Assembly (NCBI GenBank): GCA_965203475.1
Contig: OZ241890.1
Location: forward strand, 62,001 to 126,000
From: JABDMD01 sp965203475
GTDB lineage: Bacteria > Pseudomonadota > Gammaproteobacteria > UBA4575
Direction: 5' to 3'
Length of the DNA stretch: 64,000 nt
The notes beneath the pieces are model-generated. The model was given only the letters and a program-made list of their open reading frames with translations, searched no databases and had not been told where the DNA came from. Position numbers and translations under genes: made by a program. Positions 51,859 to 61,435 of the stretch are shown here, piece after piece (the first letter of the stretch is position 1; the number at the start of each line of letters is the position of its first letter).

Positions 51859-53118
51859 ATGGAAAAATTATTAATTAATGGAGGTTCTTCCTTAAACGGA
51901 GAGGTACGTATTTCAGGTGCTAAAAATGCTGTGTTGCCAATTCTTGCCGCCACCCTATTGGCCGATGGCCCAGTGCGTATAGCCAATGTGCCGCACCTGC
52001 AAGATGTCACTACAACCATGGAATTATTGGGTCGTATGGGAGTGTCGTTAACGCTGGATGAAAAAATGAATATTGAAGTAGATAGTGGGACGATTGAGGA
52101 ATTGTTTGCTCCTTATGAAGTGGTTAAAACCATGCGCGCTTCAATACTCGTATTGGGCCCATTACTGGCGCGTTTCGGGCAAGCTGAAGTCTCATTGCCG
52201 GGTGGTTGTGCCATTGGTTCGCGGCCCGTGAATCTACATCTCAGGGGGTTAGAGGCGATGGGCGCAGAAATTGATGTTAAAGGTGGTTATATACATGCGC
52301 GTTCCGACCGCCTCAAAGGTGCACACTTGGTAATGGAAAATGTCACCGTGACTGGAACGGAAAATTTAATGATGGCAGCCACTTTGGCTGATGGAACTAC
52401 TGTTATTGAGAATGCGGCACGTGAACCAGAAGTAACCGATTTAGCCAATTGTCTCATCGAAATGGGCGCAGAAATTATCGGTGCAGGCACCGATACCATC
52501 ACCATACAAGGTGTAGATGAATTAAAAGGTTGTTCCTACAGTGTATTGGCGGATCGTATTGAGACTGGAACGTTTTTAGTCGCTACCGCTATTACCGGTG
52601 GCCGGGTCAAACTAAAAGACACACGTCCCCAAACACTGGAATCGATACTGCAAAAACTGGAAGAAGCCGGTGCCAGCATTCATTGTGGGCATGATTGGGT
52701 AGAGATCGATATGCAAGGTCGAAGGCCTCGAAGTATAAATATTCGTACAGCACCTTACCCAGCATTTCCTACCGATATGCAAGCCCAGTTCACGGCACTT
52801 AACTGTATTGCAGATGGTTCTTGTGCAATAACAGAATCTGTTTTTGAAAATCGATTTATGCATGTGCAAGAAATGCAGCGCATGGGTGCAGATATCAAAA
52901 TTGAAGGTAACACTGCCATTATAAAAGGTGTAGATAAACTTAATGGGGCTCCTGTAATGGCTACTGATTTACGGGCATCGGCAAGTTTAATATTGGCGGG
53001 CCTAGTGGCGGATGGACAAACCATTGTGGATCGTATTTATCATATTGATCGAGGCTATGAATGTATTGAAGAGAAGCTTGCACAATTAGGTGCCAATATT
53101 AGACGCGTGCCCCATTAA
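51859..53118 (+). CDS. murA: UDP-GlcNAc enolpyruvyl transferase MurA
   Basis: The 419-aa protein has GAKNAVLPILAATLL, the catalytic Cys117 in LPGGCAIGSRPVN, and FPTDMQAQF. It performs the first committed step of peptidoglycan synthesis and is the fosfomycin target; the cysteine is present, so the sensitive type is predicted. hisG follows after 3 bases. Confidence 0.97.
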   Translation: MEKLLINGGSSLNGEVRISGAKNAVLPILAATLLADGPVRIANVPHLQDVTTTMELLGRMGVSLTLDEKMNIEVDSGTIEELFAPYEVVKTMRASILVLGPLLARFGQAEVSLPGGCAIGSRPVNLHLRGLEAMGAEIDVKGGYIHARSDRLKGAHLVMENVTVTGTENLMMAATLADGTTVIENAAREPEVTDLANCLIEMGAEIIGAGTDTITIQGVDELKGCSYSVLADRIETGTFLVATAITGGRVKLKDTRPQTLESILQKLEEAGASIHCGHDWVEIDMQGRRPRSINIRTAPYPAFPTDMQAQFTALNCIADGSCAITESVFENRFMHVQEMQRMGADIKIEGNTAIIKGVDKLNGAPVMATDLRASASLILAGLVADGQTIVDRIYHIDRGYECIEEKLAQLGANIRRVPH

Positions 53119-53121
53119 ACA

Positions 53122-53757
53122 ATGAACCAAGACACAATCACAATTGCAGTATCGAAAGGCCGAATATTTGACGAGAGTCTTGCGTTGTTAGCAAATATGA
53201 ATATCACGGTTGCGCAGGCTGATCTCGATGGGCGCAAATTAGTGTTGCCTACCAATAGACAAGATGTGCGCTTGTTAATTATTCGCGCTGCGGATGTTCC
53301 AACCTATGTGCAATACGGTGCAGCTGAATTAGGCGTGGCTGGTAAAGATGTATTAATGGAGTTTGATGGAGATGGTTTGTATGAGCCGGTGGATCTGGGT
53401 ATTGCGAAATGTAGACTCATGGTGGCAGGAGTAGCAAATAGAGAGTTGCCAACGAAACGTATGCGTGTAGCCACTAAATATCTTCGCACAACGCGACGCC
53501 ACTTTGCTTCGAAAGGGCAGCAAGTGGAATTGATAAAATTATATGGTTCTATGGAACTTGCTCCAATGCTGGGTTTGGCAGATTGTATTGTGGATTTAGT
53601 GGCGACGGGGAATACCCTAAAAGCAAATGGTTTGGTGGAAATGGAGCATATTGCAGATATCAGTTCTCGATTGATCGTGAACAAGGCAGCAATGAAGATA
53701 AAATCTGCTACACTTAAACCTCTTATTGAACAATTTAGGATATCTACACAGAATTAA
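53122..53757 (+). CDS. hisG: ATP phosphoribosyltransferase, short form
   Basis: The 211-aa length is that of the short HisG, which lacks the C-terminal regulatory domain and needs HisZ. HisZ is not in the window. Motifs are SKGRIFDESLALL, ELGVAGKDVLMEF and the PRPP loop VDLVATGNTLKANGL. It starts histidine synthesis. The murA-hisG link is standard for gammaproteobacteria outside the enterics. Confidence 0.96.
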   Translation: MNQDTITIAVSKGRIFDESLALLANMNITVAQADLDGRKLVLPTNRQDVRLLIIRAADVPTYVQYGAAELGVAGKDVLMEFDGDGLYEPVDLGIAKCRLMVAGVANRELPTKRMRVATKYLRTTRRHFASKGQQVELIKLYGSMELAPMLGLADCIVDLVATGNTLKANGLVEMEHIADISSRLIVNKAAMKIKSATLKPLIEQFRISTQN

Positions 53758-53807
53758 TAAGAATAATTATTAAAACCCATAATTTTTTCAAGGACTGACG
53801 AGAGACC

Positions 53808-54884
53808 ATGCAATATCAAACGGACGATCTTCGTATCGTTAAAATGAAAGAGGTGATTGCCCCTTCCGAGCTACATTCGCAATTACCGATCAGTGAGAAA
53901 GCCGCACAAACTGTGTGTGCGACACGTAGTGTTGTGCAAAATATATTGCAAGGGCAAGATGATCGTTTGCTGGTTGTGGTTGGGCCATGCTCTATTCATG
54001 ATACAGATGCGGCTCGCGAGTACGCTGAAAAATTAGCCGTGGTTCGAGACGAGTTGGCTGGAGAAATGATGATCATCATGCGTGTGTACTTTGAAAAACC
54101 ACGCACCACGGTGGGATGGAAAGGATTAATCAATGATCCCAATCTCGATGGTAGTTTTGAAATCAATAAAGGGTTACATGTTGCACGTAGTTTATTGCTC
54201 GATCTAAATGAAACGGGCATGCCGGCAGGTACTGAGTATTTAGATTTAATTAGTCCGCAGTACGTTGCTGATTTGGTAAGCTGGGGTGCTATTGGTGCAC
54301 GTACCACGGAAAGTCAGGTACATCGTGAATTGGCTTCAGGGTTATCTTGTCCCGTAGGGTTTAAAAATGCCACGAATGGGGGTTTGCAAGTTGCCGTAGA
54401 TGCCATCGGTTCAGCCATAAACCCACACCATTTTTTATCCGTTACTAAGGCAGGTAAATCTGCAATTTTTTCAACTGCGGGCAATAAAGATTGCCACATT
54501 ATTCTTCGTGGTGGGAGACAGCCGAATTACACTCCAGAGAGCATAGACGATGCAGCCACAATGTTAGTAAAAGCAGGACTGCCGGCACGTATTATGGTGG
54601 ATTGCAGTCATGCCAATAGTTTTAAACAGCATGATAAGCAAATGGATGTAGGCAAAGAAATTTCCAATCAGTTACGTGCGGGTGAAATGCGAATTTTTGG
54701 AGTGATGATTGAAAGTCACTTGGTGGCTGGTCGACAAGATGCCAAACCGGGTCAGGATCTAAGGTATGGGCAGAGTATTACTGATGCGTGTTTAGGTTGG
54801 GATAACACACAAGAGTTGTTACACATTTTTGCTAATGCTGTGCGTGAAAGACGTCATTGCAAGTCCGCAGCAACGGCGGCGTAA
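53808..54884 (+). CDS. aroG: DAHP synthase, class I (AroFGH type)
   Basis: The 358-aa protein has VVGPCSIHDTDAAREYA, MMIIMRVYFEKPRTTVGWKGLINDP, the metal and PEP motifs GARTTESQVHRELASGLSCPVGFKN (shortened here to its key residues GARTTES and PVGFKN) and CSHANSFK. It joins PEP and erythrose-4-phosphate at the head of the shikimate pathway. Which aromatic amino acid inhibits it cannot be told. Its place between hisG and hisD is uncommon. Confidence 0.95.
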   Translation: MQYQTDDLRIVKMKEVIAPSELHSQLPISEKAAQTVCATRSVVQNILQGQDDRLLVVVGPCSIHDTDAAREYAEKLAVVRDELAGEMMIIMRVYFEKPRTTVGWKGLINDPNLDGSFEINKGLHVARSLLLDLNETGMPAGTEYLDLISPQYVADLVSWGAIGARTTESQVHRELASGLSCPVGFKNATNGGLQVAVDAIGSAINPHHFLSVTKAGKSAIFSTAGNKDCHIILRGGRQPNYTPESIDDAATMLVKAGLPARIMVDCSHANSFKQHDKQMDVGKEISNQLRAGEMRIFGVMIESHLVAGRQDAKPGQDLRYGQSITDACLGWDNTQELLHIFANAVRERRHCKSAATAA

Positions 54885-54908
54885 TCCTTAAACATTTTCA
54901 ATAATTCC

Positions 54909-56207
54909 ATGTTGGATATTCGTCGTCTTACTACACAAGACGCAGAGTTCTCTGCGCAATTTAATCAGTGGTTAGCCAAAAATAAATTGGCTGAACAAGA
55001 TGTGCGTACGCGTGTTGAAGAGATCATCCATGCGGTGCAAGAAAAAGGGGATGTAGCACTCATTGACTACACAAAAAACTTTGATCAACTGGATGTTGCG
55101 AGCATGCATGAACTAGAAATTTCGCCATCACAAATGCAAACCGCTTTAGGTGAAATATCGGTCGAGCAAAGACAAGCATTGGATACCGCGGCTAGCCGAA
55201 TTCGAAATTATGCCGAGCAACAAAAAATGCAATCTTGGACCATGCAAGATCAAGATGGAAATGAACTGGGACAAAAAGTTACTGCCTTAGAAAAAGTAGG
55301 CGTGTATGTTCCAGGAGGAAAAGCGGCGTATCCATCAAGTGTGTTAATGAATGTTATTCCGGCCAAAGTGGCGGGCGTGGAATCAATCACTATGGTTGTG
55401 CCAACGCCGAAAGGTGAAGTGAACAAGATGGTACTAGCCGCTGCCGCCATTGCGGGTGTGGATCGTGCGTATACAGTGGGTGGTGCACAGGCAGTGGCAG
55501 CATTGGCGTATGGAACTGAATCCATTATAAAGGTGGATAAAATTGTGGGGCCAGGTAATGCCTATGTGGCATGTGCCAAACGCATGGTTTTTGGGCAAGT
55601 GGGTATCGATATGATTGCCGGTCCCTCTGAAGTGTTAGCAATATGTGATGAATCGGCTAACTCCACTTGGGTTGCAATGGACTTGTTCTCACAAGCCGAG
55701 CACGATGTACATGCACGTGCAACTTTAATTTCACCCAGTACAAATTTAATCGATCAAGTATTGCAGGCAATGCAGACTCTGTTAAAAGATTTGGATCGTG
55801 CCGAAATTATTGTGCAATCCATGAATAACTATGGCGCATTTATTCAAGTGAAAGATTTAGCAGAAGCTGCGGAATTAGCCAATGAAATTGCGCCTGAACA
55901 CTTAGAGCTATGTGTTGCAGAACCAGAAAAATTATTGGATTCAATTCGCAATGCTGGGGCGGTATTTTTAGGACATCACTCGCCTGAAGTGTTTGGCGAT
56001 TATTGTGCAGGCCCAAATCATGTGTTGCCTACCGCTGGTACGGCGAGATTTTCTTCACCATTGGGTGTTTACGATTTTCAAAAGCGAACCAGCGTACTAC
56101 ATTGTTCCAGGGAAGGTGCTAACAAATTAAGTGGAGTTGCATCCACACTTGCAACGAGCGAGGGTTTATCTGCCCATGCAAAATCTGCACAGTATCGTGA
56201 ACAATAA
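54909..56207 (+). CDS. hisD: Histidinol dehydrogenase
   Basis: The 432-aa protein has the HisD signatures YVPGGKAAYPSSVLMNVIPA, VGPGNAYVACAKRMVFG, IDMIAGPSEVL and SQAEHDVHARATLI. Zinc and catalytic histidines are near EIAPEHLELC and GPNHVLPT. It oxidises histidinol to histidine with NAD in the last two steps of the pathway. hisC follows after about 15 bases. Confidence 0.97.
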   Translation: MLDIRRLTTQDAEFSAQFNQWLAKNKLAEQDVRTRVEEIIHAVQEKGDVALIDYTKNFDQLDVASMHELEISPSQMQTALGEISVEQRQALDTAASRIRNYAEQQKMQSWTMQDQDGNELGQKVTALEKVGVYVPGGKAAYPSSVLMNVIPAKVAGVESITMVVPTPKGEVNKMVLAAAAIAGVDRAYTVGGAQAVAALAYGTESIIKVDKIVGPGNAYVACAKRMVFGQVGIDMIAGPSEVLAICDESANSTWVAMDLFSQAEHDVHARATLISPSTNLIDQVLQAMQTLLKDLDRAEIIVQSMNNYGAFIQVKDLAEAAELANEIAPEHLELCVAEPEKLLDSIRNAGAVFLGHHSPEVFGDYCAGPNHVLPTAGTARFSSPLGVYDFQKRTSVLHCSREGANKLSGVASTLATSEGLSAHAKSAQYREQ

Positions 56208-56222
56208 ACAATAAATTTTGTG

Positions 56223-57299
56223 ATGAGTGTTTCACCGAAAAAACTGTTGCGCCCAGAGCTTTCGAAGTTACAGGCGTATCAGGTCCCCGAGTCTGAAGGT
56301 TTTGTAAAACTCGATGCGATGGAAAACCCCTATGCTTTGCCGGATGAGATTCAACAACAATGGCAGCAAGCATTAGGGGAAGTTTCGTTGCATCGTTATC
56401 CTGAACCACAGGCGAACCAGCTAAAACAAAGCTTCCGGGATACATTTTCAATTTCGTCATCACTTGAAATCATGTTTGGTAATGGCTCGGATGAGCTCAT
56501 ACAGCTACTGCTGTTAGCGATTGCAAAACCTAATACCTGCGCATTGACGGTCACGCCAAGTTTTTCCATGTATACATTAATTGCCGAATATATAGGTGTG
56601 CAGGTCATTGAAGTTCCGCTAATGGAAAATGCTTTTGATTTGCCAATGAGTTCACTGCAAACCGCGATCCAGCAACACCATCCCGCATTGATCTTTTTGG
56701 CTTGTCCCAATAATCCAACGGGTACACTTTGGCCCATGGAATTAGTCGAACAAATTGTGCAACAAGCAACTGGTCTGGTGGTGATCGATGAAGCTTATGC
56801 GCCCTTTGCGGCCTATTCGATGCTGCCCATCGTAGAGAAATACTCACATGCATTAATGTTACGCACCGTTTCTAAAATGGGTTTAGCAGGTTTAAGGTTA
56901 GGCTGGTTGTTAGGAGATAAGCAGTGGTTAGATGAATTTAATAAAATTCGTTTGCCTTACAATATAAATGTGTTAACGCAAATCAGTGCCAAATTTGCAT
57001 TACAAAATATAGATATTTTTAATAAACAAGCTGCAATGATCTGTGAACAACGAGAAATGTTGATACAGGCGATGCAAGAGGTAAGTGAAATTCAAGTATT
57101 TCCGAGCCAAGCTAATTTTATTATGTTTAAAACATTATCTAAGCAAGCGGACCAAGTTTTTCAGAAATTACTAGACCAAAACATTATGATTAAAAATGTT
57201 GCTGATAATAATCTTCTTGAAAATTGTCTACGTGTAACGGTAGGAACTGCACAAGAAAACGAAGCATTTGTAACCGCGTTGAAAACTTCCGTTGTGTAA
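56223..57299 (+). CDS. hisC: Histidinol-phosphate aminotransferase
   Basis: The protein of about 358 aa is a PLP class I/II aminotransferase of the HisC type: KLDAMENPY, RYPEPQANQLK, FGNGSDELIQLL, ACPNNPTGTLW, VIDEAYAPF, and the PLP lysine in TVSKMGLAGLRLGW. It starts at the ATG; a GTG codon just before is also in frame. It stops 4 bases before the convergent degS-like gene. Confidence 0.94.
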   Translation: MSVSPKKLLRPELSKLQAYQVPESEGFVKLDAMENPYALPDEIQQQWQQALGEVSLHRYPEPQANQLKQSFRDTFSISSSLEIMFGNGSDELIQLLLLAIAKPNTCALTVTPSFSMYTLIAEYIGVQVIEVPLMENAFDLPMSSLQTAIQQHHPALIFLACPNNPTGTLWPMELVEQIVQQATGLVVIDEAYAPFAAYSMLPIVEKYSHALMLRTVSKMGLAGLRLGWLLGDKQWLDEFNKIRLPYNINVLTQISAKFALQNIDIFNKQAAMICEQREMLIQAMQEVSEIQVFPSQANFIMFKTLSKQADQVFQKLLDQNIMIKNVADNNLLENCLRVTVGTAQENEAFVTALKTSVV

Positions 57300-57303
57300 A
57301 AAA

Positions 57304-58452
57304 TTATCGGTATAGTGGTCGTTGCTCGATTTGTACATCTAAGGCAAAGATTTTTCCTTTGCGCAATCCTTTCACTTCCATTGTTGTGTTTGGTTTATTT
57401 TTAGCGATTTCATTTTGAATGGCTTTCGCATCCATTGCGGCATGCCCATCAAACTCAACAATGATGTCCCCAGGGCGAATACCGGCTTTATAAGCAGGGC
57501 CTTTACGCACAACGCCAGCCACTAATACCCCAGTGTGATTATCCAAGCCAAAAGACTCCACTAATTGTGGTGATAGATTTTGTAATTCCAATCCCATCCA
57601 GCCTCGAATAACTCTGCCGTTTTCAATGATCTGCGTCATGACATCCTGTGCTAACTTAATTGGAATGGCAAAGCCTATGCCTTGAGATCCCCCGGATCTG
57701 GAAAAGATTGCGGTGTTTATACCTACCACTTCGCCAAACGCATTGATTAATGCACCTCCAGAATTCCCTGGATTAATTGCCGCATCGGTTTGAATGAAAT
57801 TTTCAAAGGTGGTAATTCCAAGATGATCACGACCCGTTGCGCTTACAATTCCTTGTGTAACGGTTTGCCCAAAACCAAACGGATTGCCGATGGCTAATAC
57901 CACGTCACCCACCTGAAGTTGTTTTGCGTTACTAATTACGATGCTTGGTATGTTTTCAACTTCAATGGTTAATACGGCAAGATCTGTTTCAGGGTCAGCG
58001 CCTAACACGATGGCAGGTACGGTGAGGCCATCTGAAAGTAAAACTTCGATTTCGTCTGCTTCTTCAATGACATGATAGTTTGTAAGCACATAACCTTGTG
58101 TGCTCATGATGACGCCCGAACCCAGACTAGTTTGGGTGCGTTGACGTGGTTGATTTAAGTCTCCAAAAAATCTTCGAAGCAAAGGACTGTTAAATAAAGG
58201 GCGGCGTTTGGTGATGACTTGTTTACGTGTATATATATTTACGACAGCAGGCGCTGCTCGCTGTACAGCCTTTGCATAAGAGACTGGCCCACTGCCTAAA
58301 TTTGAGTTAGGTTCTGGTTCATCTACTAAGAACTCAACCACAGGTCTTTTATTTACCACATCATCTGGTAAAAATATCAACAACAGCACTGCGGCAAACA
58401 CACCAACCGCGGTGGCTTGAATGATGAAGAGCAATAGTTTTCGTATGGCCAT
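57304..58452 (-). CDS. degS: DegS/AlgW-type periplasmic serine protease with one PDZ domain
   Basis: The 382-aa protein has an N-terminal membrane anchor (residues 7-29), a trypsin-like domain with the full triad His127 (TNYHV), Asp157 (ETDLAV) and Ser231 (GNSGGAL), and one PDZ domain from about residue 285. One PDZ and the uncleaved anchor fit the DegS/AlgW group, which senses misfolded outer-membrane proteins and starts the sigma-E response, more than the DegP/Q chaperone-proteases. The position next to hisC and petABC is the common site in non-enteric gammaproteobacteria. Confidence 0.9.
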   Translation of the reverse strand: MAIRKLLLFIIQATAVGVFAAVLLLIFLPDDVVNKRPVVEFLVDEPEPNSNLGSGPVSYAKAVQRAAPAVVNIYTRKQVITKRRPLFNSPLLRRFFGDLNQPRQRTQTSLGSGVIMSTQGYVLTNYHVIEEADEIEVLLSDGLTVPAIVLGADPETDLAVLTIEVENIPSIVISNAKQLQVGDVVLAIGNPFGFGQTVTQGIVSATGRDHLGITTFENFIQTDAAINPGNSGGALINAFGEVVGINTAIFSRSGGSQGIGFAIPIKLAQDVMTQIIENGRVIRGWMGLELQNLSPQLVESFGLDNHTGVLVAGVVRKGPAYKAGIRPGDIIVEFDGHAAMDAKAIQNEIAKNKPNTTMEVKGLRKGKIFALDVQIEQRPLYR

Positions 58453-58512
58453 AGGTGCGTTACTCTATGCTGAATAAGCCCTTGTTAAAAACCAATCAAA
58501 TGTGATGCACAT

Positions 58513-59271
58513 ATGCTGACCTTACAAGAACTGACACAGTACACAAATACTTTTTTGCACATTCAGAAATTCAAGGATTATTGTCCCAATGGATTACAGG
58601 TGGAAGGTAAGCAACAAGTAAATAAGATTGTTGCAGGAGTAACAGCATGTCAGGCGTTGTTAGAGATTGCATGTGAAAAAGAGGCGGATGCAATTTTAGT
58701 ACACCATGGATATTTTTGGGGAAATGAAGATTCTTGTGTGGTGGGCATGAAGCGGCAACGCCTTAAGCTTTTGTTAGAACATGAGATCAGCTTATTGGCT
58801 TATCATTTACCGTTAGATGCACACCCTGAAGTTGGGAACAATGTGCAGCTAGCCAAAGTGCTGGGCCTGGAGGTGGATGGTATTTTGCAGTCGAAGTCAT
58901 TGGAAAATTGTGGAAGTTTTGGTCATGTGCTGAAACCAATTACAGCTGGGGAATTTAAAAACACGATAGAAACAGCGCTAGGCAGAAAATGTACACATAT
59001 TCCAGCGGCTACCTCTTCTATTTCTACCGTGGGCTGGTGCACAGGGGCTGGGCAGGGGTTTATACAGCTGGCCGTGAACAATAATTTAGATGCATATATA
59101 AGCGGTGAAATTTCGGAGCCAACTGCACATATTGCTCGAGAAATGGGAATTCATTATTTTGCAGCGGGGCACCATGCGACAGAACGTTATGGTGTACAGG
59201 CTCTGGGGGAACATTTGGCACAGCAATTCTCACTTAACTATGAATTTATAGATATTGATAACCCCGCGTAA
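58513..59271 (+). CDS. Nif3/YbgI-family dinuclear metal-centre protein
   Basis: The 252-aa protein has the metal-site residues of the family: LVHHGYFWG near the N-terminus, AYHLPLDAHPEVGNNVQLA, and YFAAGHHATERYGVQAL at the C-terminus. Known roles include GTP cyclohydrolase-like metal enzymes and DNA-binding proposals; the true reaction is not settled. It is divergent from the degS-like gene and stands before petABC. A weak hairpin (GCTCT/AGAGC near 59331-59344) may mark its end. Confidence 0.9.
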   Translation: MLTLQELTQYTNTFLHIQKFKDYCPNGLQVEGKQQVNKIVAGVTACQALLEIACEKEADAILVHHGYFWGNEDSCVVGMKRQRLKLLLEHEISLLAYHLPLDAHPEVGNNVQLAKVLGLEVDGILQSKSLENCGSFGHVLKPITAGEFKNTIETALGRKCTHIPAATSSISTVGWCTGAGQGFIQLAVNNNLDAYISGEISEPTAHIAREMGIHYFAAGHHATERYGVQALGEHLAQQFSLNYEFIDIDNPA

Positions 59272-59444
59272 ATAAACGATATTTCGAAGGCATACTTGAC
59301 GAGGAAGAGTTGTTACGCCATTCTACGCAAGCTCTAAAAAGAGCGTTCTTAATGGTTGCTTAGCGACACAGACGATAAATAAAAATTAACGCATCCATAC
59401 CACAGCAAATCAGCTTCTTAATTTCACGCAAGGAGAGGTAGTTC

Positions 59445-60047
59445 ATGGCTAATGAAAAAGTAAATAAGAGCCGTAGAGATTTACTGGCTGGAACGGTAGC
59501 TGTTGGCGGTGCTGGAACTTTATTTGCTACCTGGCCATTTATTTCCAGTATGAGCCCAAGTGCGAGTGCATTAGCAGCGGGGGCGCCAGTTGAAATTGAT
59601 GTAAGTAAAATGGAACCGGGGCAGATGATACAAGACACTTATCGTCGCAAACCCATTTGGATTATTCGACGCACTCCAGACATGATCAAAACACTGGGAC
59701 AAGTTACCGAAAAATTGCGTGACCCGGATTCTGATATGGAATCTCAACAGCCTGCCTTTGCAAAAAATGAATACCGTTCACTCAATGAAGAGTTTTTAGT
59801 GTTATATGGAATATGTACACATTTAGGTTGTTCGCCAGAATATAAGCCGTATGCGGGTAGTGCACAGGGTATGAGCGCAAATTGGTTAGGTGGTTTCTAT
59901 TGTGCTTGTCACGGCTCAAGATTTGATCTTGCAGGTCGAGTATATAAAAACGTACCTGCCAATAAAAATCTTGAAGTTCCTGAGTATCATTTTGTTAGTG
60001 AAAATAGAATTTTAGTGGGTTTGACTGAAGAAGAGGCACAGGCATGA
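59445..60047 (+). CDS. petA: Ubiquinol-cytochrome c reductase Rieske iron-sulfur subunit
   Basis: The 200-aa protein has a twin-arginine-like leader and anchor (KSRRDLLAGTVAVGGAGTLF) and the [2Fe-2S] boxes CTHLGCSPE and CACHGSRFD. It takes electrons from ubiquinol in the bc1 complex and passes them to cytochrome c1. A CAAGGAGAGG lies before the ATG. It overlaps petB by 4 bases. Confidence 0.97.
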   Translation: MANEKVNKSRRDLLAGTVAVGGAGTLFATWPFISSMSPSASALAAGAPVEIDVSKMEPGQMIQDTYRRKPIWIIRRTPDMIKTLGQVTEKLRDPDSDMESQQPAFAKNEYRSLNEEFLVLYGICTHLGCSPEYKPYAGSAQGMSANWLGGFYCACHGSRFDLAGRVYKNVPANKNLEVPEYHFVSENRILVGLTEEEAQA

Positions 60048-61435
60048 GTGATCAACCGCAAGGGTTACTCGGTTGGATAGATGCGCGTTTTCCGCTTACC
60101 AAAATGTGGAGAGAGCATCTCTCAGAATATTACGCACCCAAAAATTTTAATTTCTGGTATTTCTTTGGCTCTTTAGCTCTGCTAGTACTCGTTATACAAA
60201 TTCTAAGTGGAATTTTCTTAACCATGCATTACAAGCCAGATGAAGCGATGGCATTTGCTTCAGTAGAACACATTATGCGGGATGTAAATTGGGGCTGGCT
60301 AATCCGTTATATGCATTCCACGGGAGCTTCATTTTTCTTTATTGTGGTGTACCTGCATATGTTCCGTGGACTGATATATGGATCCTTTAAAAATCCAAGA
60401 GAGCTCATTTGGATTTTTGGAATGCTCATTTATGTAGCGTTAATGGCAGAAGCCTTTATGGGTTATTTGTTACCTTGGGGCAACATGTCTTACTGGGGAG
60501 CTCAGGTTATCATCAACTTATTTAATACGATTCCATTTATTGGGGAAGGATTGTCGCAATGGATTCGTGGTGATTTTGTAATTTCAGATGCCACATTAAA
60601 TCGTTTTTTCTCTTTGCATGTTATTGCGGTGCCACTGGCTTTGCTTGGTTTAATTATTGGGCACATTCTTGCCTTGCATGAAGTGGGTTCAAATAACCCC
60701 GACGGTGTGGAAATTAAAAAAACCAAAGGTGCCGATGGTATTCCTTTAGATGGAATTCCTTTTCATCCCTATTACACGGTTAAAGATATATTCGGTGTAG
60801 TCGTTTTCTTGATTTTATTTTCGATAGTTGTATTTTTCTGGCCTGAGGTGAATGGTTACTTTTTAGAGCATGCCAATTTTGATCCCGCCAACCATTTAAA
60901 TACACCGGATCACATTGCGCCAATTTGGTACTTCACACCTTTTTATACAGTACTGCGTGCAATACCAAGTCCATTTTTAGGATTTTTAGCGATGGCTTTG
61001 GCGATTGTGGTTTTGTTTTTCTTACCTTGGATCGATCGAAACCCTATTAAGTCGATCCGCTACCGCAGTTTATTATTTAAGCTAAACATTTATATGTTTG
61101 CAGTTACGTTTATTATTCTTGGTTACTTAGGTTTGGAAGCTGTTACACCGCTTTACTCTCAATTGGCTTTACGATTTACAGAAATTTATTTCTTCTTCTT
61201 CTTTGTGTTATGGGCTTATAGTAAACCGCGTTCAAATGGATTTTGGATTTCGAGTTTTATAATTTTACTTGGAGCGGTTACTTTGTATGACTTGTTAGTA
61301 AACTCCTCCGATAATCCCGCACTCATTTGGCAAACTTGGATAATTACTGCGATCTATTTACTAATAACTTTGTTCTTGCCAGCTCTAACAAAATGGGACG
61401 AAGACAAAGAAGTTCCGGATCGGGTTACCTCATGA
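60044..61435 (+). CDS. petB: Cytochrome b subunit of the bc1 complex
   Basis: The 463-aa protein has eight to nine membrane helices with the heme histidines in YMHSTGASFFF and YLHMFRG (first half) and SLHVIAVPLALLGLIIGHILALHEVG (key residues H...H). The quinol-site motif is PFHPYYTVKD, and the conserved PEW-like PIWYFTPFYTVLRAIP follows. It forms the quinone-oxidising core of complex III. Overlap with both petA and petC shows a tightly coupled operon. Confidence 0.96.
   Translation: MSDQPQGLLGWIDARFPLTKMWREHLSEYYAPKNFNFWYFFGSLALLVLVIQILSGIFLTMHYKPDEAMAFASVEHIMRDVNWGWLIRYMHSTGASFFFIVVYLHMFRGLIYGSFKNPRELIWIFGMLIYVALMAEAFMGYLLPWGNMSYWGAQVIINLFNTIPFIGEGLSQWIRGDFVISDATLNRFFSLHVIAVPLALLGLIIGHILALHEVGSNNPDGVEIKKTKGADGIPLDGIPFHPYYTVKDIFGVVVFLILFSIVVFFWPEVNGYFLEHANFDPANHLNTPDHIAPIWYFTPFYTVLRAIPSPFLGFLAMALAIVVLFFLPWIDRNPIKSIRYRSLLFKLNIYMFAVTFIILGYLGLEAVTPLYSQLALRFTEIYFFFFFVLWAYSKPRSNGFWISSFIILLGAVTLYDLLVNSSDNPALIWQTWIITAIYLLITLFLPALTKWDEDKEVPDRVTS

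Noticed and set aside
61327..61431. Longer cytochrome c1 starting inside petB
   Set aside because: The signal peptide begins at the ATG overlapping the petB stop; the upstream frame is a shadow of petB.
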